From contig LLKB01000001.1 of NCBI GenBank assembly GCA_001414325.1, positions 1,227,146 to 1,291,145 on the forward strand: a stretch of DNA of 64,000 nucleotides, in the 5' to 3' direction. The notes beneath the pieces are model-generated. The model was given only the letters and a program-made list of their open reading frames with translations. It was not told the DNA's origin and ran no database searches. The position numbers and the translations under genes were made by a program. Positions 26,840 to 35,830 of the stretch are shown one piece after another; position 1 is the first letter of the stretch, and every line of letters starts with the position of its first letter. This DNA is from Butyribacter intestini. GTDB taxonomy: Bacteria > Bacillota > Clostridia > Lachnospirales > Lachnospiraceae.

Positions 26840-28183
26840 ATGGATTTTAATGAAATTTACAAGCAGAAACTTACTACTGCTGATGAAGCAGTCAAAGTTA
26901 TAAGATCCGGCGACTGGATCGATTATGGATGGTGCACCGGCACTGTTGATGCACTCGACAAGGCACTTGCAAAGCGTATGCCTGAACTTTCAGACATCAA
27001 CATCCGCGGCGGTATTCTTATGAAAGAGCCTGAAATCTTCAAACTTGAAGATGCAGCTTCTCATTTTACATGGAACTCTTGGCATAGCAGCGGCATCGAG
27101 AGAAAAGCAGTAGCAAAAGGCTTTTGTTTCTACTCTCCTATCAAATATTCTGAACTTCCGGGATATTACAGAAACAGTCAGACCCCTCCTCGTGTAGCAA
27201 TGTTCCAGGCTGCTCCTATGGATGCACACGGATATTTTAACTTCGGACCAAACGCATCACATATGGCTGCCTGCTGTGAAGTTGCAGATATAATTATCGT
27301 TGAAGTTAATAAAAATATGCCTCGCTGTCTCGGCGGATTTGAAAACGGCATCCACATCAGCAATGTTGACATGATAGTCGAGGGTGACAATCCTGCAATT
27401 CTTGAGACAGGTGCTCCGGCTCCTACAACTGAAGTTGATGAAGCTGTTGCAAAATATATCGTAGACGAAATTCCTGACGGTGCCTGCCTGCAGCTTGGTA
27501 TCGGTGGTATGCCAAATGCCGTAGGTTCACTTATTGCACAGTCAGACCTTAAAGACCTCGGTGTACATACTGAAATGTATGTTGATGCATTTGTTGACAT
27601 TGCAAAAGCCGGCAAGATAACAGGTCTTAAAAAGTCAAGAGACAAGGGCCGCCAGGTATATGCTTTCGGTTCAGGAACAAAGAAACTTTACGACTACTTA
27701 GATGAAAATCCTGAGTGCATGAGTGCTCCTGTAAACTACACAAACGATATGTCAGTTATCGCTTCTATTGACAATTTTATTTCAATAAACAATGCGGTAG
27801 ATATTGATTTATTCGGACAGATAAATGCAGAGAGTGCCGGAACAAAACACATAAGCGGTGCAGGCGGACAGCTTGACTTCGTACTCGGTGCTTACCTCTC
27901 AAACGGTGGAAAGAGCTTTATCTGTATGTCTTCTACTTTCACAACCAAAGACGGCACTGTTCAGTCAAGAATCAAACCTACTCTTTCAAATGGTTCTATC
28001 GTTACTGATACGCGTGCAAACATCAATTACTTTGTAACTGAGTACGGCATCGTAAACCTCAAGGGACTTTCTTCTTGGCAGAGAGCTGAGGCTCTTATCT
28101 CAGTTGCACATCCTGATTTCAGGGATCAGCTTATCGCAGAAGCAGAAAAGATGCATATCTGGAGACAGAGCAATAAGAGATAA
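26840..28183 (+). CDS. but: Butyryl-CoA:acetate CoA-transferase
   Basis: A 447-residue CoA-transferase completing butyrate formation by passing CoA from butyryl-CoA to acetate. The sequence follows the gut-clostridial But type closely: [40 protein letters not shown] and the C-terminal HIWRQSNKR. The catalytic Glu is expected in [12 protein letters not shown]. The start at 26840 has GAGGA 5 bases upstream; the frame is open to 26783. It is transcribed divergently from the thl operon, with its own promoter candidate and terminator. Confidence 0.93.
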   Translation: MDFNEIYKQKLTTADEAVKVIRSGDWIDYGWCTGTVDALDKALAKRMPELSDINIRGGILMKEPEIFKLEDAASHFTWNSWHSSGIERKAVAKGFCFYSPIKYSELPGYYRNSQTPPRVAMFQAAPMDAHGYFNFGPNASHMAACCEVADIIIVEVNKNMPRCLGGFENGIHISNVDMIVEGDNPAILETGAPAPTTEVDEAVAKYIVDEIPDGACLQLGIGGMPNAVGSLIAQSDLKDLGVHTEMYVDAFVDIAKAGKITGLKKSRDKGRQVYAFGSGTKKLYDYLDENPECMSAPVNYTNDMSVIASIDNFISINNAVDIDLFGQINAESAGTKHISGAGGQLDFVLGAYLSNGGKSFICMSSTFTTKDGTVQSRIKPTLSNGSIVTDTRANINYFVTEYGIVNLKGLSSWQRAEALISVAHPDFRDQLIAEAEKMHIWRQSNKR

Positions 28184-28266
28184 TCTATTATTAAACACTA
28201 CTAAAAAATTATCAGTATGGATTGCAAATATCCACTTGACTGCATCAAAATAATAAAACAAAAACT

Positions 28267-28312
28267 CCCGATAGTGCGAACTTTTTATATTCGTGCTGTC
28301 GGGAATTTTATT
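28267..28312 (+). terminator. Terminator of the CoA-transferase gene
   Basis: A 14-bp stem with G-U wobbles (28267-28280 with 28290-28303), starting CCCGATAG and ending CTGTCGGG, is followed by AATTTTATT about 85 bases after the stop codon. Confidence 0.75.
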
Positions 28313-28457
28313 AAAATTAAGTACTATTACTTTCAGTTTTTATTCATTTTATAATCTATATGCAACTTACCTTTTGTGTGAAAATATCAATGTATAATTA
28401 TTTTCAATTTTTATATCATATTATAATCTCTGACGCCCACCCTTATATATTATCTGT

Positions 28458-29426
28458 TCATTGAGATACTGCTGATAACTTTTTTACAACTTCTCTTACA
28501 TATTCTTCCGGCTTCGACACTTTCTTTGCAATCTCTGGTATCGTCATATTACAATCTATATATGCTTCAATTTTTCCTTCAATCTGCCCGGCAATCCTGC
28601 CTTCTCGCTGTCCCTCATCTTTTGCATTTTTCAATGAATTTTCCCATGCTCTGCACACATCAACCACCTCGTCTTTCTCATTGCCGGCAATATTTGCACC
28701 GGTTATCATATTTATTAATTCTACTGCTTCTTTTTCTACATTTTGAAACCTGCGTTTTCCTTTAATCCATCTTCCATCGTCATCCGATTGATGTTTTATG
28801 AATTGTAATACCGACCCTAAATCTGTTTTAAACTTTTCATACTCGCTGTCTGAAACTTTTATCGGCTCTATCAGGTTTATCTTATAATCAGGAACATATT
28901 TTAAAATCTGTTCATCGTTTACACAAAACATATCATGAACACTTTTTGCTCCATCCCAGCTTTTATCTCCAAAATAGATAACCAGAGTTACCACCGGCAT
29001 TAATTTATCTTCTTTTCTAAATCCCGATAAAAATTCTTCCGAACTCAATTTGATTGCGGCACCTTTGTTTTTATTACGATATGAACTCTTTGCTTCTTCC
29101 ACCTGCTTTGCATACTGTAAAGAATCATAAAGCATATTTTTAACAGCCATTGCATAATGGATTTTGTCCTGATTTTCCGTGCCGAGTACAACATAAACCG
29201 CATTTCCGTCTGTGACACTTTCCCATATCATAAGATTATCTCTTATTTTCTGCACGGCAGCTTTAGCATCATTTCCATACGGCATCATAAACTCTGCCGT
29301 ATCTATCTTTTGCAATTTTTCAGGCTTTATTATCTGTACTCCGTCATACACATAGAAATTAAAAGCATCTGCTATTATGTTTTTGTGCGACATATATTGT
29401 TTTGTTGCTATATCAATTTTCCCCAT
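28458..29426 (-). CDS. Rpn/PD-(D/E)XK nuclease-family protein
   Basis: 322 residues. The architecture resembles the Rpn/YhgA-like transposase-derived nuclease family that is abundant in Lachnospiraceae. The N-terminus (MSHKNIIADAFNFYVYDG) is followed by a nuclease-like core with VTLVIYFGDKSWDGAKSVHD. The C-terminal tail, EGQREGRIAGQIEGKIEAYI, is the repeated Gly/Glu tail typical of these proteins. A strict DxnExK motif is not clear. AGGAAG precedes the ATG at 29426. Rpn relatives promote DNA rearrangement in E. coli; the function here is unproven. Confidence 0.7.
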   Translation of the reverse strand: MGKIDIATKQYMSHKNIIADAFNFYVYDGVQIIKPEKLQKIDTAEFMMPYGNDAKAAVQKIRDNLMIWESVTDGNAVYVVLGTENQDKIHYAMAVKNMLYDSLQYAKQVEEAKSSYRNKNKGAAIKLSSEEFLSGFRKEDKLMPVVTLVIYFGDKSWDGAKSVHDMFCVNDEQILKYVPDYKINLIEPIKVSDSEYEKFKTDLGSVLQFIKHQSDDDGRWIKGKRRFQNVEKEAVELINMITGANIAGNEKDEVVDVCRAWENSLKNAKDEGQREGRIAGQIEGKIEAYIDCNMTIPEIAKKVSKPEEYVREVVKKLSAVSQ

Positions 29427-29653
29427 ACATTATTCTTCCTTTCATTATATTTTGTTTATTTTAAAAAGGCAATATTTAAAGTTACTTTCTAAACTGGTTT
29501 AATCATATCAGACAATTTAATTTTTTAATATGTGCATTTTGCAAAAAATATTGTATCGGTTTTAAGGCAATACATATAATTGTATAATAATAAATTTTAT
29601 GTTTTCTTATGCAATATGCATTATTTCCTCTGATTTTTTTGTGGAAATATGAC

Positions 29654-29691
29654 AAAAAAATCGGCACTTAACTACTGTAAATGCCGATTTT
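29654..29691 (-). terminator. Terminator of the BspA-like gene
   Basis: AAAATCGGCA/TGCCGATTTT (29682-29691 with 29657-29666). On the minus strand it is followed by TTT, about 45 bases past the stop codon. The remaining 250 bases up to the Rpn gene are AT-rich, with nothing else recognised. Confidence 0.8.
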
Positions 29692-29734
29692 ATCGTTGTT
29701 TGGTTTACTTTTTACTTATGCTTGTTTTACAATC

Positions 29735-32491
29735 CTACTCAACATCATCGTCATCATACATACCGGGATTGTATGCTTTATAAAACGCTGATACTGATTT
29801 ATATACCGTTCCTTTCCAAGTAATACTTGTTAAATTTTCACAATTCCAGAAAGAATTTTTATCTACCTGTACAGCATCAGGAATATTAATTTTTGTCAAT
29901 GTCGATAAGTTATTAAAAGCCATATATCCAATTTTGGTTACACTTGCCGGAATAACAGTAGTCTTACAACCATACACAAGTTCATGTGGTTCATTATCAA
30001 TTTGCTCAAAATCATAAATACTATCAAATTTTATTTCCTTTTTGGCAATTATTGCGTTACTGCCTTCTTCACTATAATAATATTCATTTTCTTCATCTAC
30101 TGTCATCTCCTCTAAGGCGTTACAACCAGCAAATGCATTCACTCCTATCTTAGAAACTGTATCAGGAATATTTATATTCTTTAATGATGTGCACCCATAA
30201 AACGCTTCATCACCTATTCTTGTGACTCCTGATGGAATACTAATTTCTGATAATCCCGTCATCTGATAAAATGCAAAATCATCTATTTTCTTAACAGTAT
30301 CAGGAATAACAGTATTCTTACAAGCTGCAATCAATACATAAGCATCATGGTCTTCGTTATAATGCTCTTCGTTTTCATCTACAACACCTTTAATTTCTTT
30401 TTTAGTTATAATGGCATTTACACCTTCACCACAATAAAAACATTCATTTTTTTCATCTACTGTTATTTTTTCAAGACTTTTTGTATTAAATAAAATACTT
30501 GTACCTATGTTAGTTACGCTTGCAGGTATCGCTATCTCCCTGAGTGAAACACAATCGGCAAACGCATTGCTTTCAATATTTGTCACACCATCAGGAATAA
30601 TGAACTGAGGCATCTTACCACAACCTTCAAATGCTTCCACACCTATTTTTTTCAAATTTGACGATGCAGTTACATTTTTAAGATTTGTGCAATTCATAAA
30701 TGCCCGGTCTTCTAATGCAGTCGTATTGGATATATCAATGTTCTCAAATCCCGTACAATCCCAAAATGCTTCTTTTCCTATTGAGCCCTTAGAAAATTCA
30801 AAATCTTTTATACTAACACAGCCTGAAAATGCTCTACTGCCAATATCCGTATTTTTATTCTCAATATTAACAGTTGTCAATTTATCACAGGCACTAAACA
30901 TATCGTCTCCAATATAATTTATGTTTTGAGGTATGGTGATTTCCTCAAGACTTATACAACCTGAAAAAACACCTGATAAAATAGTTTTATCACCATTGCA
31001 CTTTATCCCTTTTGACAAAGTCACTTTCTTTAATTTTTCACATTCCCGAAAACACATCTTGCCTACACTCTCTACCGTGTCTGGAATATTAAACTCCGTA
31101 AAAGCCGTACATGAAAATGCTTCCTCACCAATAGATTTTATATCATCATCAAATGTAACAGACTGCAATGATGTACACTCACTAAACATATAATCACTTA
31201 TAATTGTTTTTCCTTTAGGCAGCACAATTTTTTTCAAAGCATTACAATCCCAAAATGCTCCTTCTTTTATTTCCGCATTTCCTTCTTTTATTTCAACATC
31301 GTTTAACACCGAACATGAATAGAATGCACTTTCTCCAATTATAGTACTGCCGGGTATAGACACCTTGTATAATCTGTTGCAGTCCCTAAATGCTTCCTCA
31401 CCAATCTCCTTTACATTATCAGGAATTATCATCTTCTCAACTTTAGTTCCTAAAAATGCACCGGCTTTAATATACTTAATGCTGTCTGTAATAACCGTAC
31501 CTGCACATCCTGCAACAATAGAATCCGTCGATTTTTCAACTATGGCATTACAATTATCCCTACTGTCAAAATATTTATTTTCAGGGTCTACCGTTATTTT
31601 TTTAAGCAATTCACAATTATCGAATACCCCTTTTCCAATCTTCGTCACATTTTTTGAAATAGTTATACTGACCATATGCTTGAAACCACAGAATTGTTCA
31701 TCTTTTAATTCCGTCAGATCACTATCATTTTCAATAACAAGATTATATGTCTTATCATAACATTCATCACTTTCACCATTATAATACCATGTTATACCTG
31801 TCGGTTTTTTTGTCGGTTTTGCTGTTGGCTTTACTGTCGGTGTCGGTTTCTCTGTCGGCTTTACTGTCGGTACAAGTGTTACCTCAGGCTCTGTCTTTTT
31901 TGTCGGTGCTACCGTTGGTGCAGCCGTAACTACAGGTGCCACTGTCGGTGTTTCCGTAACCGTAGGTGCACTCGTAGCTGACGGTGTGTTTGTCACCTTT
32001 GGTGTTTCAGTCACGGACGGTTTTACCGTAACATCTGAGGAAGCGGTCGGCTTTGTTGTCGCCGTAGGTTCTGCCGTTGCAACAGGCTTCTTTGTTGTTA
32101 CCGGTTTTTTCGTTGTTGCCGGCTTCTTTGTCGTTTTCTTTGCCGTTTTCTTTGCCGCAACTGTTATTTTACAACTGTACTTTTTCTTTCCGATAACTGC
32201 CTGTACCGTTGCCGAACCCTTTTTTAAACCTTTTACGGTGCAGCCTGTCTTACTCTTTTTAGTTATCTTTACATATTTTTTTCCTTTTGAAACTTTCCAT
32301 TTAACACTCTTTTTGTTGTTTTTAAGTTTTACCATTACGGTCTTTCCCACCGTAACTTTTGCACTTTTTGCAATACTTGTTTTTTTTGCCGCAAGTGCAA
32401 ATGTTCCAATATGCACATTTGAGATTATAAGCGATGCTGTCACAATCCCCGTAAGACACCGCTTAATTTCATTTTTTGTCCTTTTCTTCAT
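29735..32491 (-). CDS. BspA-like leucine-rich repeat surface protein
   Basis: About 918 residues. An N-terminal signal peptide (about 1-38) precedes an Ig-like (Big_2-type) domain of roughly 75 residues with KKSVKWKVSKGKKYVKITK. A 120-residue Thr/Pro/Lys stalk (TTKKPVTTKKPVATAEP and similar) follows. The rest, about 680 residues, is LRR_5 repeats such as IGDEAFYGCTSLKNINIPDT. No sortase motif is seen at the C-terminus (MYDDDDVE). Such proteins bind host or bacterial surfaces. GTGAGG 6 bases upstream supports the ATG at 32491. A divergent XRE regulator gene and palindromes lie upstream. Confidence 0.9.
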   Translation of the reverse strand: MKKRTKNEIKRCLTGIVTASLIISNVHIGTFALAAKKTSIAKSAKVTVGKTVMVKLKNNKKSVKWKVSKGKKYVKITKKSKTGCTVKGLKKGSATVQAVIGKKKYSCKITVAAKKTAKKTTKKPATTKKPVTTKKPVATAEPTATTKPTASSDVTVKPSVTETPKVTNTPSATSAPTVTETPTVAPVVTAAPTVAPTKKTEPEVTLVPTVKPTEKPTPTVKPTAKPTKKPTGITWYYNGESDECYDKTYNLVIENDSDLTELKDEQFCGFKHMVSITISKNVTKIGKGVFDNCELLKKITVDPENKYFDSRDNCNAIVEKSTDSIVAGCAGTVITDSIKYIKAGAFLGTKVEKMIIPDNVKEIGEEAFRDCNRLYKVSIPGSTIIGESAFYSCSVLNDVEIKEGNAEIKEGAFWDCNALKKIVLPKGKTIISDYMFSECTSLQSVTFDDDIKSIGEEAFSCTAFTEFNIPDTVESVGKMCFRECEKLKKVTLSKGIKCNGDKTILSGVFSGCISLEEITIPQNINYIGDDMFSACDKLTTVNIENKNTDIGSRAFSGCVSIKDFEFSKGSIGKEAFWDCTGFENIDISNTTALEDRAFMNCTNLKNVTASSNLKKIGVEAFEGCGKMPQFIIPDGVTNIESNAFADCVSLREIAIPASVTNIGTSILFNTKSLEKITVDEKNECFYCGEGVNAIITKKEIKGVVDENEEHYNEDHDAYVLIAACKNTVIPDTVKKIDDFAFYQMTGLSEISIPSGVTRIGDEAFYGCTSLKNINIPDTVSKIGVNAFAGCNALEEMTVDEENEYYYSEEGSNAIIAKKEIKFDSIYDFEQIDNEPHELVYGCKTTVIPASVTKIGYMAFNNLSTLTKINIPDAVQVDKNSFWNCENLTSITWKGTVYKSVSAFYKAYNPGMYDDDDVE

Positions 32492-32529
32492 AATAATCCT
32501 CACTTCTGCACACTTTTTTGCATATCAGG

Positions 32530-32587
32530 TTTGTGTCAGGTGTACACATACACAAATCCTGTGTGTGAAAAATATTATTTTTCACAC
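32530..32587. promoter_or_regulatory. Palindromes between the BspA-like and XRE genes
   Basis: 32563-32587 is a perfect 25-base palindrome: arms GTGTGAAAAATA/TATTTTTCACAC around one T. Just beside it TTTGTGT (32530-32536) and ACACAAA (32550-32556) form a second dyad. With a one-base centre the large palindrome suits a protein operator better than a terminator. It lies 72 bases upstream of the BspA-like start, in the 360-base interval shared with the divergent XRE gene. Confidence 0.55.
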
Positions 32588-32851
32588 TATGGTCCCTCTT
32601 TTCTAAGATTTCCAAGAGTAATTTTGTTATATGGGATAAAAATATCTCTGCAACAAAAATATTCTTAACAAGCATATTTTAATCATAATATTTATATTTG
32701 TCAACTTTTTACATTCTAAAAAATATTCCTATCTGGCACACGGCGGCTGTTTCTTTTCTATTCTTAAGAAGCATATTGAAATGTGAGCACACATCTATAA
32801 TATCTTTATAATTTGGCATTTTTGCCGCTTTTTACACATATAGGAGGTTTC

Positions 32852-33112
32852 ATGAAAGCATTTTGGTATAACGAAAACAGAAAAAATATTATCGGTCTGG
32901 AAATAAGAAAACTGCGCCGCGAAAAGAAATTATCAACACGTGATCTTGCTGCAAAAATCCAGGTTAATGGTTATAACGATATAACTGAAAACACAATATC
33001 TAAGATAGAACACGGACGCCGTTTTGTTCCCGACTACGAAGTCAAGATTTTTGCAGATGCTTTAGACACGACGCCTAGCAAACTTCTTGAAATTTCACAA
33101 AAAACATTATAA
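32852..33112 (+). CDS. XRE-family HTH regulator, small
   Basis: An 86-residue protein that is essentially one Cro/C1-type helix-turn-helix: GLEIRKLRREKKLSTRDLAA followed by ITENTISKIEHGRRFVPDYE. AGGAGG 4 bases upstream supports the ATG at 32852. It is the only plus-strand gene in this stretch and diverges from the BspA-like gene across palindromic DNA. It may regulate itself or that surface protein; this is inference from layout. Confidence 0.85.
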   Translation: MKAFWYNENRKNIIGLEIRKLRREKKLSTRDLAAKIQVNGYNDITENTISKIEHGRRFVPDYEVKIFADALDTTPSKLLEISQKTL

Positions 33113-33160
33113 TGTGAAAAAATCACCAGTGGTACTTCTTATTTAAATAACACCAAAAAC

Positions 33161-33192
33161 AAAGTCCCACAGGAACTATCCCGTGGGGCTTT
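33161..33192 (+). terminator. Bidirectional terminator after the XRE gene
   Basis: AAAGTCCCAC/GTGGGGCTTT (33161-33170 with 33183-33192) pair with one wobble. The minus-strand side ends in GTTTTTGG and the plus-strand side in a short T-run. It may end both the XRE gene and the convergent pseudogene. Confidence 0.65.
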
Positions 33193-33938
33193 ATGTTATC
33201 TTTGCGTATAATTTCAACTTACTCTTTGGCACTTTTATCTTAGCTTTTTTATTCAGCTTTTTAAATGCACCTTTTCCTACTGTTTTTGAAGTGAGTTTCT
33301 TTGTTTTAACTGTGAGGTCTTTTAGACCACTGCACCCGTAAAATGCATTTTTTCCTATTTTTTGTACTTTTGACGGAATACTTACCTTCTTAATCGGACA
33401 GAACAGTAACCTCACAGTCCGCTTCTGCATCTCCTAATTTAGCCTTTACCATTGCCTTTCCACTCTTATATGATGTTATGTTTCCTGCAATATCAACTGA
33501 CACAACATCATCATTGTCAGACGACCATTTTACATTCTGCCCTGTTGTATCAATATCAGAATATGCAATGCTTAACTTGTCCCTGTCTCCTGCATTTAAG
33601 CTTAACTTTGTCTTGTCAAACCGTATCTTACTCTTTTCTTTATATGACAGACTTGAAGGCAATGTGTAGCTTATCTTTCCCTCTGCTGTCGCATACGCAA
33701 TAACAGACTATCCCGATACATAACCGAGCGTGAGGTTTCTCACAACGCTTTTTCCACTGAACACCGTTTTCACAATCCGGTTATTCGCTTTTCCTAATGC
33801 GACTTTTAAACCCGTCTGCATACCCTCACTCTCGTTTTCATTGTCCTGTACCACTGTCGCCGCTTTTGCACTTTTGCCATACTGATATTGCGGTGTCCCT
33901 GTAAACACCATGGCAGATGCAGTTATAATGGAAATCAC
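33191..33938 (-). pseudogene. Broken surface-protein gene (Big_2 plus LRR_5)
   Basis: Three pieces of one protein. 33938-33708 encodes a signal-peptide-like start (ISIITASAMVFTG) and a domain ending NLTLGYVSG at an in-frame TAG. The same frame continues to 33390 with an Ig-like domain (VKWSSDNDDVVSVDIAGNIT). A frame change then leads to a BspA-type tail, KVSIPSKVQKIGKNAFYGC, ending at 33191. The 5' end lacks an ATG with a ribosome site. One nonsense codon, one frameshift or deletion, and a short LRR segment indicate decay. Confidence 0.75.
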
Positions 33939-33988
33939 ACGCCATATTCGACAACAGAAAGTGAATCAAAAAGGTACACTAATAATCT

Positions 33989-34978
33989 TCACAAAACCCT
34001 CCCCGCAATCTCCTTCCCCGAAACCGTTCCGGCAAGTCCACCTACTCCGGTTTCTTTGAGCGACTCATCCATCTTGTCGCCTACATAAGCCATCGCATCT
34101 ATAACCTCATCAACGGGAATCCTGCTTTTTATGCCAGCCGATGCCATCTGGGAGCTTGATACTGCATTTACCGCACCGACAACATTTCTTTTTACACATG
34201 GCACTTCAACAAGTCCTGCGACCGGGTCACAGACAAGTCCTAAAAGATTTTTAAGTGCCATTGCCACGCTGTCTGCTATCTGCTGTTCATTGCCGCCCTG
34301 AAGATATGTGAGTGCTCCTGCTGCCATTGCACTTGCCGAGCCTATCTCCGCCTGACATCCTCCTCTCGCTCCGCTTATCGATGCTCTCCGGGCTATGACC
34401 TCTCCTATACCTGCCGCCACATAGAGAGCCTTTATTATCTTTTCATCTGCTTCTTTTTTTGCTTTTGTGTCTTTGTCCTTCTGCTCTGCATTATCGGTCG
34501 TTATGTTATTTGATTTATTATCTCCATAATCGGTAGTTATGTTGTTTTTTGCATTATCTTCCACATTTATATTTTGTAAAATCATCCTCTCATAGTAAGG
34601 CACGAGGATTGCAGGCATAACACCACACGCACCCGCTGTCGGGGCAGCTACTATCCTTTTCATACAGGCATTTGACTCTCCCATCTTAAGTGCCTCCGTG
34701 ATAACTTTTCCCATAAATTCACCACAGAGACATTCGTGTGTCTTTATATATTCTTCCATCTTTTTGCCGTCACCGCCGCTTAGTCCGCTCGCTGATTTTA
34801 TACTGCCGTCATATCCCTTAGCCGCCTGATACATTGCATCCCACAATTCTCTCATCTTTTGGGCAGACTCGTTCTCATCCACATTCCTGTCTGACATATC
34901 ATCCTCAAGGATAACTCTCCAAAACTCCCTGCCATCACTCTCACACTTATCTAATATCTCTTTTATCGAACCAAACAT
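33989..34978 (-). CDS. sdaAA: L-serine dehydratase, Fe-S dependent, alpha subunit
   Basis: A 329-residue subunit carrying the oxygen-labile 4Fe-4S cluster that deaminates serine to pyruvate. Family segments are AAPTAGACGVMPAIL, SGARGGCQAEIGSASAMAAG and LVCDPVAGLVEVPCVKRN, with the cluster cysteines. Residues about 136-178 are an Asn/Asp/Lys-rich insertion absent from usual homologues; it contains two NNITTD copies. Paired with sdaAB just upstream (13-base gap). The frame is intact and the catalytic parts are unaffected. Confidence 0.95.
   Translation of the reverse strand: MFGSIKEILDKCESDGREFWRVILEDDMSDRNVDENESAQKMRELWDAMYQAAKGYDGSIKSASGLSGGDGKKMEEYIKTHECLCGEFMGKVITEALKMGESNACMKRIVAAPTAGACGVMPAILVPYYERMILQNINVEDNAKNNITTDYGDNKSNNITTDNAEQKDKDTKAKKEADEKIIKALYVAAGIGEVIARRASISGARGGCQAEIGSASAMAAGALTYLQGGNEQQIADSVAMALKNLLGLVCDPVAGLVEVPCVKRNVVGAVNAVSSSQMASAGIKSRIPVDEVIDAMAYVGDKMDESLKETGVGGLAGTVSGKEIAGRVL
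34489..34547 (-). repeat. Direct repeat inside the sdaAA insertion
   Basis: Two 23-base near-copies at 34489-34511 and 34525-34547 differ at about four positions and both encode part of NNITTD. They form the core of the low-complexity insertion in the serine dehydratase alpha subunit. Confidence 0.6.
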
Positions 34979-34991
34979 ATAGTTCCTCCTC

Positions 34992-35654
34992 TCACTCCAT
35001 AATATTTACATAAGTAACCTTTATCACACCCTCAAGATGTTCAAGCCATTTAATAGACTCTTCCGGTATCTGCTGGTCTGTCTCTAGCACCATAACCGCA
35101 TAACCTCCTCTTTTATCCCTGAAAAGCTGCATTGTCGCAATGTTTACACACTTATGTGAAAGCATTGATGTTACCTCAGCGACATGACCCGGCTGGTCTA
35201 TGTTGTGAACGATAAGTGTCGGTTTTTCCGCTGAAAAGTTTACATCTATACCGTCTATCTTATTTACCATTATCCTTCCACCGCCGAGTGACGATGCCTG
35301 AACGCTTAATTTTCGGTCATTTTTTCCGACCATTTCTATAAGTGCAGTGTTCGGGTGTGCATTTCTTATGTCCGCATTGTAAAATTCAAACTCTATGCCT
35401 GCCGCCTTAGCAAGTTCAAAACTTTCAGGTATCCGCATATCGTCAGGATGCATATCAAGTATGCCTGCGATAAGTGCTCTGTCTGTTCCATGACCTTTTC
35501 CCGTTTGTGCAAATGAACCGTAAAGTCCTATCTTTACTTTGCATGGCTCGTCCTTTAAAAGATGCCTTGCGACATAACCTATTCTTACTGCTCCCGCTGT
35601 GTGCGAGCTGCTCGGTCCAACCATGACAGGTCCTAATATATCAAATAAGTTCAT
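34992..35654 (-). CDS. sdaAB: L-serine dehydratase, Fe-S dependent, beta subunit
   Basis: A 220-residue subunit beginning NLFDILGPVMVGPSSSHTAG, a hallmark of the beta chain. The C-terminal 75 residues form an ACT domain (PTLIVHNIDQPGHVAEVTSM), a possible amino-acid sensor. AGGAGG lies upstream of the ATG at 35654. It forms a two-gene operon with sdaAA. The gap between it and the preceding terminator is AT-rich, with no recognised element. Confidence 0.96.
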   Translation of the reverse strand: MNLFDILGPVMVGPSSSHTAGAVRIGYVARHLLKDEPCKVKIGLYGSFAQTGKGHGTDRALIAGILDMHPDDMRIPESFELAKAAGIEFEFYNADIRNAHPNTALIEMVGKNDRKLSVQASSLGGGRIMVNKIDGIDVNFSAEKPTLIVHNIDQPGHVAEVTSMLSHKCVNIATMQLFRDKRGGYAVMVLETDQQIPEESIKWLEHLEGVIKVTYVNIME

Positions 35655-35773
35655 TTTTTCTCCTCCTTTTATTTTATAGATAACTACGAAACTGATATAC
35701 TTTGTGTTAATTGCAATGATATCATCGCAATTTTATCAAGGTTTACGACAGTTTCGCAATTTTTTTATGAAAA

Positions 35774-35809
35774 AAGGAGCAAACATACTGTTATATATGT
35801 TTACCCCTT
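35774..35809 (-). terminator. Terminator of the deacetylase gene
   Basis: A 14-bp stem (35796-35809 with 35774-35787) pairs throughout with wobbles. On the minus strand GCTCC is followed by TTTTTTC, about 25 bases beyond the stop codon. Confidence 0.8.
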
Positions 35810-35830
35810 TGTAAATCTTTTATGACTTTT

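Noticed and set aside
31986..32606. 206-codon plus-strand frame opposite the BspA-like gene
   Set aside because: It is the antisense of the Thr/Pro/Lys stalk and Ig-like domain; the hydrophobic composition follows from the Lys-rich sense strand.
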